Shown here: positions 26,999 to 38,878 of the stretch, one piece after another | How positions within the stretch are numbered: position 1 is the stretch's first letter | Layout of the letters: every line of letters begins with the position of its first letter | Assembly (NCBI RefSeq): GCF_033807715.1 | Contig: NC_084596.1 | Span: 35,550,879-35,614,878, forward strand | Direction of reading: 5' to 3' | From: Cololabis saira | Lineage: Eukaryota; Chordata; Actinopteri; Beloniformes; Belonidae | Length of the DNA stretch: 64,000 nucleotides | Made by a program: the position numbers and the translations under genes | Notes under the pieces: generated by a model | What the model was told of the DNA's origin: nothing | Database searches by the model: none | The model's input: only the letters and a program-made list of their open reading frames with translations

Positions 26999-29119
26999 AA
27001 CTCAAGCTCTCCTAGACATTTCCTCCCACTCCATATGGCATCAGAGCAGAGCTCAGTCATGGCTAATGGCTTACCTCTCTGTACACGGCAAGTTAAACAG
27101 CAGTCTGTAGTGCTTTATACTGCTTGCTCTGGATCATGCAAAGAAAGAAGAAAGAGATCTTCTATGTTTCATTATTAACCCTTTGAATACTGAGATAGAA
27201 GACATCACTTTCACTTTTACTGCATTCTGTTTCATTTATAGTTGCTTCAAACATGAATTACAGTTCAGTTTTTGTCTCACCATTCCCATTTCAACTATTA
27301 CTTTCCTCTCTTTGTCCCCTTATCACCCCTTATTTGCACTTGGCTTTGCCTTTATCATCCCCTCTGTCTCTGGCATTTTCTATTACGCCCTTTTGTGTAT
27401 TAATGCCTGTGTAATGAGCTTCCCTCTAATGGGTGTAGATTTTAATTCAGGCCTCTTTTAAAACCTGTGCATGCACTTTAGCCAGCAAGCATTTTTTATT
27501 GACTCGCCTTCCTCCAAATTTTCCACCACCATCAAAAGAAACATGCCTCCTTTGGCTCTGATAAAATGTGCCTCAGTTGCATCCTATTATTTTTTTCTTT
27601 TTTCCACTCAACCCCCTGCCTCTCATCTCCTAGTGCTTTTACAGTACCGACCCACAGTCCACTCTTCAAAAAGGGGTTCCCTGCTGGCTTGTCACCCTCT
27701 TCATTCCTCTCTTCCCATCCTCTCTGTTCCTCTCATGTTGCATCTTTCATTACACGTTTATCTGTCCTTTTTGCTGTCTGCCCCCTTCTCCTTTTCATAA
27801 TGTCACCCATCTCCCTTCCTTTCTGTATCAAACAGTATGTCAATTTAAGCTCTTTTTCTGCACTTTTACACCCATATTAAATGACAGACTTCCTAATTAA
27901 CCATCACCGCCTGTCATTCTGCTTCATATCCAACTAATACTCCTTGCCAGTATGGCCTCAATCCATCCAGTCACCTGCAGAAACTGAAGGTCCCCAGCCA
28001 ATTGCAATGCTCCCTGTGAATCGCAGTTTGATGTCACGGTAAATCAGTACAGCCTCATAGAGAATAGTTGAGACAGAGACATGGAGGAAGAGCCTATTTC
28101 CTCTGTGAAGATGTTCCTGAATATAGAAAAAGTAATATTCTCTTTTATTCTTTCCTGGGCACAATTATAGCCGGCTCATTGGGAAACACCTACAGTACAT
28201 TGGTGAAATATAATTGAGCTGCCTTGTTCATGCTGTTTGCTCACAGCCCCCATTAATGGCCTTACCTGTGTGAACAAAGGTAGCAGACAAGCCATCTGCG
28301 CCTCATTTTGGTCCAACGTGTGTTTTTATTAGACTGGTGCTCCTTTCTGAGCTTCTCCATGTGTGGAATTAGCAGGGATTCTTTCCCTGCCACTCACTTT
28401 TTCACTATCCTGTCTCTTCTCATGTTCCCTGCTGAACCCCCCCCACACCCCCTTTCAGTCTATCAAAGGTAGAAATGATGTATCACTTGTGTTGCACGCT
28501 GCTCTCCTGTGCGAGCACAAAGCTGATAATGATTAGGGCTAGCCTACGTTACCAGCATCACGCCCCCTTTGTCAGTACTCTCTTGAGTGCTCCCTGTGTG
28601 TGACAAGTGTGTATTAGAAAGAGCAAGGCTGGAGGAGTTCTCTCTGTTGGTGTCTATGGGGATATAAAGAGAAGAAAAAAAAAAAAAAAGCTCATGACTG
28701 GGACCGTTGTGCCCCTGCTTCTTCACAATCACCCAGATCAATAGAAACCGCAGTCTCTGACTTGTAAATAACTTTGCTAATTTGATGTCTCATTAGCAAC
28801 AGGCCTGTTTATGTTCAAACTGCCTTCATCTCCGCCTTCTGGTGTAGTGTCAGTCCCAGATGGTGGGCATGGTAGTCACGCCACATAAACTGGCGTTTAG
28901 CATTGATTAACTGGCACTTTCTTTCCCTTTAAATGGGCAGAGCCTTGTAAGACCATGTGAGCCAAGGCACTCTCTGTCAGCAGTAGAATATATATACGTA
29001 TAAGTTACGGTTATGCAAGTATCGTTGTCGCAAGGTCTCTGCAGCAAATGTATCAATATTTTAGTCACATATAGCATTTGATTGTTCAGCATGTTATTTC
29101 AAAACCACGGGCGTTACAT
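26999..29119 (+). other. Intron B segment with pyrimidine-rich block
   Basis: From 27280 to 27830 the + strand is strongly C/T-rich, which opens artificial frames. A poly-A run lies near 28675-28689. No gene is supported. Confidence 0.45.
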
Positions 29120-29410
29120 TGCTGCTGTCACAGCTTCCACTCTTCAAGGAAGGCTTTCAACTCAACATATACAGACCCCCATTCAGCCACGAGCACAACA
29201 GTGAAGACAGGCACTGTTTTTTGACAAGGTCTGGCTCGCTGTCAGTGCTCTAATCCATCCCAGAGGAGATGGATGGGGCCGAGGTCTTGGCCCTGGGCAG
29301 GCCAATCAAGTTTCCTGCCATGCCAACCCGGGAAAATATTGGTCTTTATGGACCTGGCATCTTGCATGAGGGCATCACTGAGTTGAAACAAGAAGAATTG
29401 CCAGACCTTA
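29120..29410 (-). pseudogene. Tc1-like transposase remnant
   Basis: Read on the - strand, part of this segment gives LDWPAQGQDLGPIHLLWDGL, clearly related to the WP.QSPDLNPIE.LWD block around the last acidic residues of the Tc1/mariner DDE catalytic triad. Stops and substitutions (for example PIH in place of PIE) show it is dead. No inverted repeat ends were located. Confidence 0.65.
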
Positions 29411-30735
29411 AGTGGCGGCATGGCAGTAAATTTGATTAAATGTTATTTAAAGCCTAGCTACATTTCTACAAATACTAATGTGTAATTGTGTCATTAATTA
29501 TCTAAAGGTTTGTTAAATATGCAAACTATATAATTAGAATCATAGTTTCTTTTTGTTTTTGCTTCTTCCTAGAGGGTAGCATAAGGCACAATCAGCCAAA
29601 CCAAATCACAAACACACAGATGTTTGGGCTTTTTTCCCCCCAGCTACCTAACTGCTATTTCATATTCTCTACCAGGTCTGGTGTTAGTTTTGGCACCTCC
29701 TGTCGAAGGAACGCAGTCCTCCTTCATTACCAGCTACTTGTCAGTAGGTTTGTCTGCTGTTTGAGGCTGGGCTGGTAGGTTTTTTTTCTATTGGAGACAT
29801 GTTCCTGATCTCTGCCACTATGAGATCAGTGAAAGTGGACCAAATAAGTCAACATTCAGCTGAGAGCTGTGAAGCAGAAGCTGTAAATACCACACGTACC
29901 CCTGTAATATTGACAACAAGTCACATCATTCATATTTTTTCTCATTCAAAACGGATGCAAAGTTGTTATGAATAAATGAGATACTGCAACTGTAAGATTA
30001 AAACTCCTATTTTGGTTGAGTTTTGGTGAAACGTTCAGGATGTGGACATCTGTCTAATGCTAGATGAAATCTTATTATTAAACCTTTCCTTACTTACCAA
30101 GCTGTGGCTGTCCACACATCAACCATAAAAACAACATAGTCATGTCATACACAAGTTCATGTCAGAAAATGGATTGAATAGTAAATGAATAGTGGTTATA
30201 CTAATTTTAGTAGGAACCTGTGGGGATGTGGACACACTTTACTTATTATACTAATACATGAATATGAGATGAATTACTCATTGTCTACTAATATGTTTCT
30301 TGTTGGATTTTCAGTTTTTTAATTAATGTTTATAAAACAGAATTGATTCAGTGAAACTAATAGTTTCAAATACTGAAATAAAGAATAAAAAAAAAGTATA
30401 AATAGCAGTTCAAGTAGTTTTGTATCCAGCGGTGTTCAGAGACTGAAGTGCTCTAGTGACCTTAAATCATTAATTCCTCCTAATGTAATTTTATACTGTA
30501 GTTAATAATTTGTAAGTTTCACACATGGGAACCAGTTGATGATAGCAGGAACATAGTTTATAAAACAGCCTGGAAAGTAGTGTAGAGATGTGTGGTAAAT
30601 GAACAAACAAAGAAAAATTTAATTTTGTCCTGACCAGGTCTTAAAACTAGGGAAATACAACCTCTGACAAAACAACATACACAACATACATTTTTGTTTT
30701 TAATCAAAGCTGTAGGGCATATATATATATATAAC
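29411..30735 (+). other. Intron B segment, nothing recognised
   Basis: AT-rich intron sequence; a short TA run lies at 30719-30733. No supported gene. Confidence 0.45.
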
Positions 30736-32055
30736 ATATATCCTCCTGAGACCCAGGAGGTTATCCTGGGTCCATAAGAGATGTCCGACCTGTCAGCAGC
30801 TCCCGCTGAAGGCATCATGTTGGTCCGAACCGGAGCAGCTGGTCCAGTTCAGGGCAGCGATCCAGAAGGATCTTCTTGGTAACCTAAATCAGTTGATGAT
30901 CCAGTCTTAATTCTGGACCAGCAGATTGGTGTGGTCCCTGAAGACTCCCTCCTGATCCTGCCATCAGCAGTGTCCTCAGAGCCAAGGCTGCCATTGGTAT
31001 TTGCGGGTTCCATCATTGTGCTCCTACCTTCATATCTTCATGTGGTTGATTGTGAGATTGTTGCAGCTCCACTCGTGTGTAACTTATCTGGTGATGTGTG
31101 GACTGTTGTGTCCTTCACGTGTGGTTGTGAATTTATTGACGTCAAGTTTCCTCATATTCTGGACTTCACTGTATTGCCAATGAGTGTTGCCAATGGACAA
31201 AACCTCAGAAATATGCATATGCCAGCCTTGATGTGCGTGTGAAGGACCGCAACTTTCCACGTTCAAATCACATGAGCATGGAAAGTGGCGTACGCATGTT
31301 TTTTGTGCGCCTTTGTACATGAGGCCCCAGAAGCTGACAAAGAAGAAAGCTGAACTCAGGCCACCAGCAGCCCCACGGAGGACCAGAAGAGGGCAGGAGG
31401 AAACCCCCCGCCAGCAAGGCCCGCCCCCTCCCAGCAGGTGACAGAGGGAAGCCCCGGGCAGAGCCCCCATGACCACGGGAGGAGACAGCTAGAAAATCTA
31501 CGGCGACGGACCAGGACCCAGCCGAACACCAACCACCCGGCATAGGCCGACCGCAGGGTCAAGAGGTCCACGCCCTCCAGGCCCACAACCCCCACCCAGC
31601 CAAAGGCCAGCCCGCCGGCAGAGACAGGGCCACCCCCGATGAAAGTGAGAACCCCAGAGCCAAAGGTGTGCCCAGCTGCAGGGGCAGCGGGGGGGAAGTG
31701 AAGACGGGCACAGAGCGCAAGAACCCCCCCGACAAGGAGCCACCCAGACAAGCCCAACAGCAAAGAGTCTCAAACCCAGGCTAGACAACGGACACCCATT
31801 CACACAGACACTAACATACACTCACTGACAATGACATGGACAATCATTCTCTCACCATTCCCATCTCCCCCTGGAGGCCCGACACAGCCTAGCAGACCCC
31901 CCCAGGCACGGCGAGCCAATACCCCCACCTCAACGATGACCACCCAATGCAGAAAGTTGCCAGCCCCCAGATGCGGAAGCTCCAGGCCCACACCGCAATA
32001 GTCCAGATACCCTACTCAGGGCAAGTGGCTGCCACCCAGGGGCAGATCTTAAATA
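30736..32055. repeat. Unclassified repeat-like segment with GC-rich half
   Basis: The first half contains text such as CCTCCTGAGACCCAGGAGG and TTTGTACATGAGGCCCC that I recognise from fish repeats. From about 31330 to 31990 the base composition shifts abruptly to C/A/G-rich with many CCCC and GGGG runs and few T, unlike all the surroundings. Overlapping - strand frames rich in G, L, V and W are composition artefacts. It is probably the untranslated or 5' part of a retroelement, but I cannot name it. Confidence 0.45.
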
Positions 32056-32539
32056 AGACACATTTGCCATAAAAGAGAGGTGAAATGAAGTACAGTGGCT
32101 CGACACCCCGCCAATAAAAGCAGGAGCTATGAAAAAAGCTGTAAATTCAGCGTTGAAAAGGAGGGTATGGTATTCTGTCTCTGTTGTATTTTGGTGAGAG
32201 ACATTTTACAAAGACCATGAGATATTGAGTCATCCTTGCAGATAAAAAGGGGAAAAATATCTCTCCTTTAAAAATATTGATTCATTTTGAACATGAAAAA
32301 AGTTAAACCTTAGCTGTTGAGATATCCCAGCATTTCATGGATTCCTGCCTCTGCCACTGCAGATTGATTGATACATGTTGATTACTGAGTTCTTATTTTA
32401 GAGATATTTTACCACAAAGTTAATTTCTAGTGATGTTCAGTTTCTGCAGATGAGGCACTTCCATTAAAAAAAAAAAATCCTCAGCACATCAAAGGCATTA
32501 AGTGGGAGTAACTACAGCAAAAAATAGAAAATCTGTCAA
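32056..32539 (+). other. Intron B segment, nothing recognised
   Basis: No gene or repeat family recognised; a poly-A run at about 32466-32477. Confidence 0.4.
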
Positions 32540-33192
32540 CTTACATCAATATTCAAGTTCAAATTGTATTTGTTACATAAACATTCTACATGGTACAATG
32601 TGCAGTGAAATGCTTTGTGTACCTGCTCCAGATGCTTTACACACAGTAACAACAACACAATACAACAGCAGCACAACATAAAGCAGAAGAAAATAGGAAC
32701 AGATGTGCAAATGAACATAAATGTGGGTATGTGCAAATGGATGTGTGCAGATTTTGCTGAGTTTTGTGCAGTGAACTGAAATGTCCATGTAGGTGGAGAT
32801 CAGTTCAGTTCAGTGTCCGTTGAGGATGCGGATGGCCTGAGGAAAGACGCTCCTCCTCATCCTCTCGGTATGCGCCTTCAGGCAGGGGTAACATCTCCCT
32901 GAATGCAGCAGTTAGTTTATGGCGGGGTGGGTGGGTCCTTTCAGAACCCTGGTGGTTATGGTTCTACAACGTTTGTTGTAAATTTCCAATGGCTGGGGAA
33001 GAGTGGTTCTGATGATCTGTGGTGCTGAGCGGACCCCCCTCCTGATGGCCAGTACGTCCTGTTTGGAGCTTCTCTCCACAGTGTATGTGTAAAAATTCCC
33101 AAGTATCCTGACAGGGAGTATGAAGTTACACAGCAGTGTCAGGTGTTAAAAAATCTGACGGGCCTTCTTCACCACGACGTTGATGTGAGTAG

Positions 33193-33557
33193 TGTCACGA
33201 TGTGGGTAGATGAGGACCCAAATAGAGGAGAGCAGGAGGAAGGAGTTCCAAAAAAAGCTGATTTATTAAGTAAAAACAAACCAGAAGCGCTGCAGAGCAG
33301 GGTTGACAAAAAAACACAAGAGCCAAAATCCGAAAACCTGACAGGACACACGGAGGGTGAAAACAGTACGGACCAGCAGGGAACAAGGGAAAGACAAGAC
33401 CAGATATACATAGAAGGGGACCAGATATACATAGAAGGGTTGACGAGACACGGGTGCAGACAATCAGGGCAGATGGGAACCAGGGAAGTCAAAACAGAAC
33501 TGAAACACAAACACAGGTTTCAAAATAAAACAGGAACTGAATAACCAAACTGTGACA
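33193..33557 (-). mobile_element. Solo-LTR-like insertion with 5 bp target duplication
   Basis: The element has inverted ends, TGTCAC and GTGACA, and is flanked by identical AGTAG at 33188-33192 and 33558-33562. TG...CA ends with a 5 bp duplication fit a solo long terminal repeat of a retrotransposon. On the - strand an AATAAA signal (ACTTAATAAATCAG) lies about 75 bp before the 3' end, which sets the orientation. The host LINE resumes without loss after the insertion, so the boundary call is strong; the LTR class is inferred. Confidence 0.7.
33398..33439. repeat. Exact 21 bp tandem duplication
   Basis: Two identical 21 bp copies beginning GACCAGATATACATAGAAG lie head to tail inside the solo-LTR-like element. 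Confidence 0.95.
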
Positions 33558-33987
33558 AGTAGCCCATGTCATATCCTCTGAAATGTTGACCCCAACGTAT
33601 CTGAATGTATCCACCCTCTCCACCTGCGTCCTGCTGATGGTGAGTGGGGTGGAGATCCCCTGCTGTTTCCGACTTAAGTCCACAATCAGCTCCTTAATTT
33701 TGCCGTCGTTCAGCTGGAGGTTGTTAAACTGGCACCAATCCTCCAGGTGGCGGATCTCTCTCATGTATGCCAACTCATCGTTGTTGGAGATGAGACCCCC
33801 ACAGGGTGTTGAGGGTGAGGGGCGATGAGGTGTGGTTGCCCAACCTGAGAACCTGAGGACCCATCTACATTGAGAAGAGTTCAGTCTGAGGTCACTCAGC
33901 TTGGAGGCCAGCCTAGAGCGGACTATGGTGTTGAACGCTGATGCATGGTCCATAGTCATGTTCAAGATACTTGACATACTCAATCAT

Positions 33988-34905
33988 TAGGGCCTGAGCA
34001 CTGACAGTGCGAAGGCCCTATTGTATCTGTAGGAATTTGGTTTTTAGGGCCCGAGCACTTACAGTGCGAAGGCCCTATTGTATCTGTAAGAATTTTTTTT
34101 TCTCGTTTTTATTTTTCCGAAGAAAGGAGGGCCTTTTTGCCCCCCTAAACGTGCCCCAAAAGTCTGCATGCAAGTTTGCATTAATGGGCGTGGCCTAATG
34201 GCTCAACAGCGCCCCCTATAAAACTTCTGGCCTCAAGCCCCACAATACGGTTTGACGTACATGCACAAAAATCGGTACACACCTGTATCATGTTGCAACT
34301 TAAAGAAAAGTCTCTTGGCGCAATGGCCGAAACCGAACAGGAAGTCGGCCATTTTGAAATAATCGTGTAATTTTGGCGCAATTTATGCCATTTCTTCGGC
34401 CGTTTCTTTGCCCAAACCGTAACACCTAGGTGTGTTATACATCAAAATGTGTGTCTCCATCCTGCGACGATGGGCATTACTTTTCTCAGTCAAAAGCGTT
34501 ACCGTGGTGACCATAGACACCAAAAAGCGCGCCCCCACTTCATCTGATTGGTCCATATCTGATAGTTCCTACTTTCTGCAATAACTTTTGAATGGTTTGA
34601 CATAAATAGTCGTGGGTGGTGTCATTGGACTTGGTTTTGAGTCCTTAAACATATTTGGTGCAAATTAGCCCAGCCCCTTCTTCTGATTGGTCGATATTTG
34701 ATAGTTCCTATTTTCTGCCATAACTTTTGAATGGTTTGACATAGATAGTCGTGGGTGGTGTCATCTGACTCAGTTTTGAGTACTTGACCTTCATTGGCAT
34801 GAATTAGCCCTGCCTCTTCTTCTGATTGGTCGATATTTGATAGATCCTATTTTCTGCCATAACTTTTGAATGGTATGACATACAGAGTCATGGGTGGTGT
34901 CATCT
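33988..34905 (-). repeat. Reverse single copy of the complex repeat family found at 53751-59308
   Basis: It opens with two tandem hairpin units (TAGGGCCTGAGCACTG..., then AGGGCCCGAGCACTTACAG) and continues with the reverse complement of array modules: AACAGCGCCCCCTAT, TTTGACGTACATGCAC, GACTTTTCTTTAAG on the - strand, and ATCTGATTGGTCC. Further on are three ~130 bp subrepeats with CTTCTGATTGGTCGATAT and TTTTGAATGGTTTGACATA. The head motif AAAGCTGCAAGCAGCG of the array is missing, so this copy is truncated near 34905. Confidence 0.8.
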
Positions 34906-36919
34906 CTGTGTTGTTCTGCTGAAAAACGGACCCATAAAGCAGCTTTTGAACTTGTGAGAAAATCCACATCTGTTACATTATTTTTACCTCTCATGCATTC
35001 TCCATAAGGCAATCCCATCAGCTGCGTTTTTCTCTTTTACGTCAAATTTTTAGCATTTTTCAACCTTGAATCTTTTGCAGAATTAAGTTATTATGTTCAT
35101 TTGTTTCAATTCTAGGATTTACACTGTCATGAATATTGAGATAAAAAGAAATAGATTCAACATTGATTGACAAAGTTAAGCATCCAAAAAAGTTTTCAGC
35201 TTGAATCCTTTTTTTTTTAAATTTTATTATTATTTTAGGTACTTCTTTTTTTCTTCAAGGATGTAAGGCGAGGAAACTTATTTTGGACATTTTTTTCTAG
35301 ACTTTTTAGAATACGAACTGCTTGAATTAAAACTGATAGTTACTTATCTAGTTCATCTTATTCACAAGGGAATAAAATAAAAATCCTAATCGGGGGGAAA
35401 ACATTCACACTCCATGCAGAAAATGCCCAGGCAAGATTGAAAATGGGAACTTTCTTGTTTTAAGGCGACTGTGCTGAACCACCATCCTTCCTCATTTTCT
35501 GTGGGCAAAACAAATCTGCAGAAAATGTAGTCAACTGACTAAAAAAGACATGAAAAATCTAAACTTTTTTATTTTAAGTATTGAAAGATTATTCTAAGAT
35601 CTCAATATTTTTCTGAAGCTTGACAAAACTTTAAAAACAGAGAGAAAGCGCAGTCTGTTGTCATTTCAGTAGTGTCATTGTTTGACCTTGAAAGCAAGTA
35701 TAGCATTCTTTTTTAAATATATTACAAATTACTACTAGGACAGCCTCTGTTGCAGGTTTGACTTCAGCAAACTAGAAAAGACAACTGTGGAACAGCCTGA
35801 GGGATGACTTTGGCAGCTCATAACACTGTGAAGTCTGAACTGTAATCCCGGTTCACTAACTGAAATACCCCCACAGTCTGTTTCGCTGTGATGTCTTCAC
35901 ATTTGCAGAATTCATCTGACTGTTGGCTGGCACTGATACTGTCTTGTTAAAGTGTGGGCTATCTTTCATTCTGTCATCCCATCGTGTTTGTGTGTGGATG
36001 TTCTCTCCTATGTTTATGGGTCTATCTGATTCCTCTAGCTTTAGCCGAACAGATAAGAGCTCAGTTTGAGCGAGCCGCTCTGTTCTTTGTGTGCAAGCCA
36101 AATGCTGATATTTAACCTTTTTCCTCGCTCAATTTTGATTTTTTTTTTGCCTGTCCTTGTGCATTTATCCTTGCTGCTGGTGGCTATGTGCGCGCCCAGA
36201 TAAAATAAGATGGCAGGACTATATTTAAATTCACACGGTCATGTGAGTGTTTCCCTTTTCATGCAGGGAAAGTCATCTTGTATTTCGTTGTTTTTATATA
36301 ACTACAGAAAAAAAGACAATGCCCTGCTGTTCTGTCCTGTACCGGGGTTGGCACTGAAATAAAACACCATGTTTAAATGGGATGGCAGCACATATGCCAA
36401 GGCCTGTTATCTTGATCAATACTTGTTAGCACAGGGAAACAATGGACAACTCAGGGACTAAAACACCAGTGATTGTGATAAGTATTTATAATAACATGTT
36501 ATTTCACGTTAAAATGTGCAGGGGATGGTGTGTCTTCTCTTAACTACAGTCTTTTTCATTTTCTTTATCTTCAATGTTCTGTTTCTCAATCCTAGCCTCT
36601 CATAATTCAGCTATTTTTCACAGCAGTCTTTTCCGGCCAATTTCTATCTGGCTTTTAATAATATCGTTTGAGCCAAGTGCTCAAACACACTCTGCCTTCC
36701 TCCTGCTTTATCGCTCTCCTTCATCCTCTCAGTTCAGTTAAACTAAATGCTGCCTTATCTGAACGAAATGCTGTAAATATTGGCGCCGTCAAGGTGGGAG
36801 GCAGTGATTTGAAAACAGTTTAAAAGACAAAATGAAATGTTTAACTGACAAATAAACGCGCGTCGCCGGCAATAAAGTGACAACGTCTCTAACGCGTTGC
36901 CTTCGTGTCTGTTTTACAG
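34906..36919 (+). other. End of intron B
   Basis: AT-rich intron sequence with no recognised repeat, ending at TTTTACAG before the EC3 exon. CpG density rises in the last 60 bp. Confidence 0.5.
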
Positions 36920-37101
36920 AGTCGTGGTCCTTCTCCGTTTCGGAGCTGGCCATCCCGGGCGCCGAGATCGGACGCATCTCAGCGACCGACGCCGACCTCG
37001 GCGAGAACGCTAAACTGGGATACAGCATCCTGGAGTTGGATAGTGGGGATATCTTCAACATCACCGGATTGAACCAAGAGGCGGTCATCACGCTCAACAA
37101 G
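36920..37101 (+). CDS. cdh24: Cadherin exon: most of EC3
   Basis: A 182 bp exon follows TTTTACAG and ends AACAAG|GTGAGA, phase 0. It reads (K)SWSFSVSELAIPGAEIG, ISATDADLGENAKLGYSI and FNITGLNQEAVITLNK. DADLGEN is the EC3 calcium motif and NIT is a possible N-glycosylation site. The length is 6 bp below the 188 bp I recall for the family, which implies a two-codon shortening, apparently in the loop around GDIFNITGLNQEA where paralogues have a longer STD.ET.EG segment. The first half is markedly richer in CpG than the other exons, though the frame is intact. Confidence 0.93.
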
Positions 37102-38609
37102 GTGAGACAAGGATGGCAGAGATGGAGATGAGGTCAGGTGGGAGAAGGTGTTGAAGGACAGCATTGTACGGGAGGAAAGAAAATCCTGTCTGAGTGTAAG
37201 AAAGATGGTGGCAAAGGGGAAAAACAAAGATAAAAATACAGGGAAATGTGCTTGCAAGGGAAGAAAGTGGAGCAGATGATGAGGTAATGTGGCATGATCT
37301 TTAGAGATGTGCTGTTTTGAGTCAAATCACAGCTACAACATTTCATCTAAGCCAATTAACCTGGAATTACTTGGAAATACACAGGAAACATGGTAAGCCT
37401 GTAAGAATTTACACAGTTCATCAATTAGCAGCCTTTTTAGTGAGAGCTTTAAACCAGTTAATCTCTATTCATCCTATCTTTTCTGTGTATCTGACTCCCA
37501 TCAGATGAGTGCTTTGATGGATTTTTCGACAAAGTTATGCTTAATTCACTTGCTGTAATTTAGCCTTTTTTTCCGCATAAATATTTCTATCTATATACAA
37601 CAAATGTAATCAAACCTCTGTGTGAAAATCAATCAAAGCAACCGCCATCCAAATGCAAATGCCTTCAGTAGCCGATTTGAGTGCAAATTTTGCTGCAAAA
37701 AAGTGTTTTGACCACTGTTGTTGAGTTTTGACTCTGCTTTTCAGCAAGGGTAGTCCATACAGAGCATTGGCATGTACAAAAGAATCAGTGAAGCTCTTCT
37801 GCTCCATTCTGAGAGCAGCTGGCTAATAGATCCCTTTAGTGTAATACTGGATTATTTCAGTTTCAAACAGCCATTCCCCAAGCCTGTCATCCACAATAAT
37901 CACATTCTTATGAAGATGTGTGTGCTCAGAGGGGGTGATGAGTGCCAACACCCTGTCATAGCCAGTTGTTAAAGCGCATATGTGTCTGCACAGGGTCTGT
38001 GCCAAATTTAATATGCAGACAGAGGTGGTCCCTCAGTTGGAAGCCAGTTTCATATGTGACACTTTCACTTCAAACAAAATCTTCAGAAGTGTCTTTTATG
38101 TCTCAGTAAAAAACATATGGTTGTCCATTTTAATGATGTCAGATGTTTTCTGTTCTCAGGGCTGTATGATTGTGTCCTGCCCTAAATTCACTACACTGCT
38201 CACCAGTATTGCACTGTGTTTAGAGAACTCCCATAAAAAGATGACAACAATGAAATGATACCATTGACAACGCTGCTATCTCTGTTTTTCCTCTTCTGCC
38301 AAACTGGGCTTGTCTCTTCCAAAAACTGTTAAACTCAGATCAGTGGGCAGCACCAGGGCAATTGCAGCGGTAAACCTGTGGTTTCATGGCATGACATAAA
38401 AACCGGCCATTGCCATTCCATTTCATCTACAGTATTTGCAAAATAATGTAAACAAGATGGAAAATTTCACTACGTGTGGGCGTCTCCTCCCTCCTTCTGG
38501 CCTCCATTAGCAGAATCAATGTGGGTCACATTTTCAAACGCTTCAATTATTCCAGCCAATATATCATATACAACTCTGATTAAAAAAAAAACAACCTTTC
38601 ACTGCGTGT
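37102..38609 (+). other. Start of intron C
   Basis: A purine-rich stretch follows the donor to about 37280; the rest is ordinary intron with no gene or named repeat. Confidence 0.5.
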
Positions 38610-38735
38610 AATGATTTCCAAATCTCATATACCTATATTTTAGAGTGAGAAGTCTCACCTTGTCATGAAAATATGAACTTGTCTTGATGGCAGCAAACAC
38701 ATCTCAAAAAGTAGGGAAATGCGATTAATTATGTT
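38610..38735 (+). mobile_element. End fragment of a dispersed fish DNA repeat
   Basis: AATGATTTCCAAATCTCATA, then about 75 bp later GATGGCAGCAAACACATCTC and AAAAAGTAGGGA, reproduce the spacing of the terminal part of a common fish repeat that I recognise but cannot name. Parts of the same type are seen at 9381-10045 and 22660-22960. Confidence 0.5.
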
Positions 38736-38779
38736 GATACACAACGGATTTAAAAAAATCCCACTCATTTAGGGTACTC

Positions 38780-38846
38780 ACCTTTATATAGTCATAGTCA
38801 TAGTCATATATATCTTTTCTTTTCTTTTCTTTTCTTTTCTTTACAT
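38780..38846. repeat. TAGTCA and TTTTC short tandem repeats
   Basis: Three to four copies of CATAGT followed by (TTTTC)n with five or six units and a T-rich tail. Confidence 0.85.
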
Positions 38847-38878
38847 TTTTTTTTAATTTTTATAGGTTATATATGATA

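Larger units (their letters stand above)
32540..33987 (-). mobile_element. Antisense LINE fragment (CR1/L2/Rex1-like), interrupted
   Basis: On the - strand a reverse-transcriptase C-terminal region is readable: SAFNTIVRSRLASKLSDLRL, then, after an internal deletion, GLISNNDELAYM, LQLNDGKIKELIVDLSRKQQ and VERVDTFRYVGVNISEDMTW, typical of non-LTR retrotransposons. The 3' part lies at lower coordinates and includes a - strand stretch reading RSVFPQAIRILNG-like text near 32830-32860. The catalytic FADD region is deleted. A 365 bp insertion at 33193-33557 splits it; the flanks join cleanly across it. The upper end abuts another repeat at 33988. Confidence 0.78.

Noticed and set aside
31356..31821. 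Overlapping 107-135 codon frames on the - strand
   Set aside because: They come from the GC-rich block; several overlapping frames are open at once, and the sequences are low-complexity G/L/V/W.
33143..33544. 133-codon frame, hydrophilic and charged
   Set aside because: It crosses the border between the LINE fragment and the solo-LTR-like insertion, so it is an artefact of the insertion.
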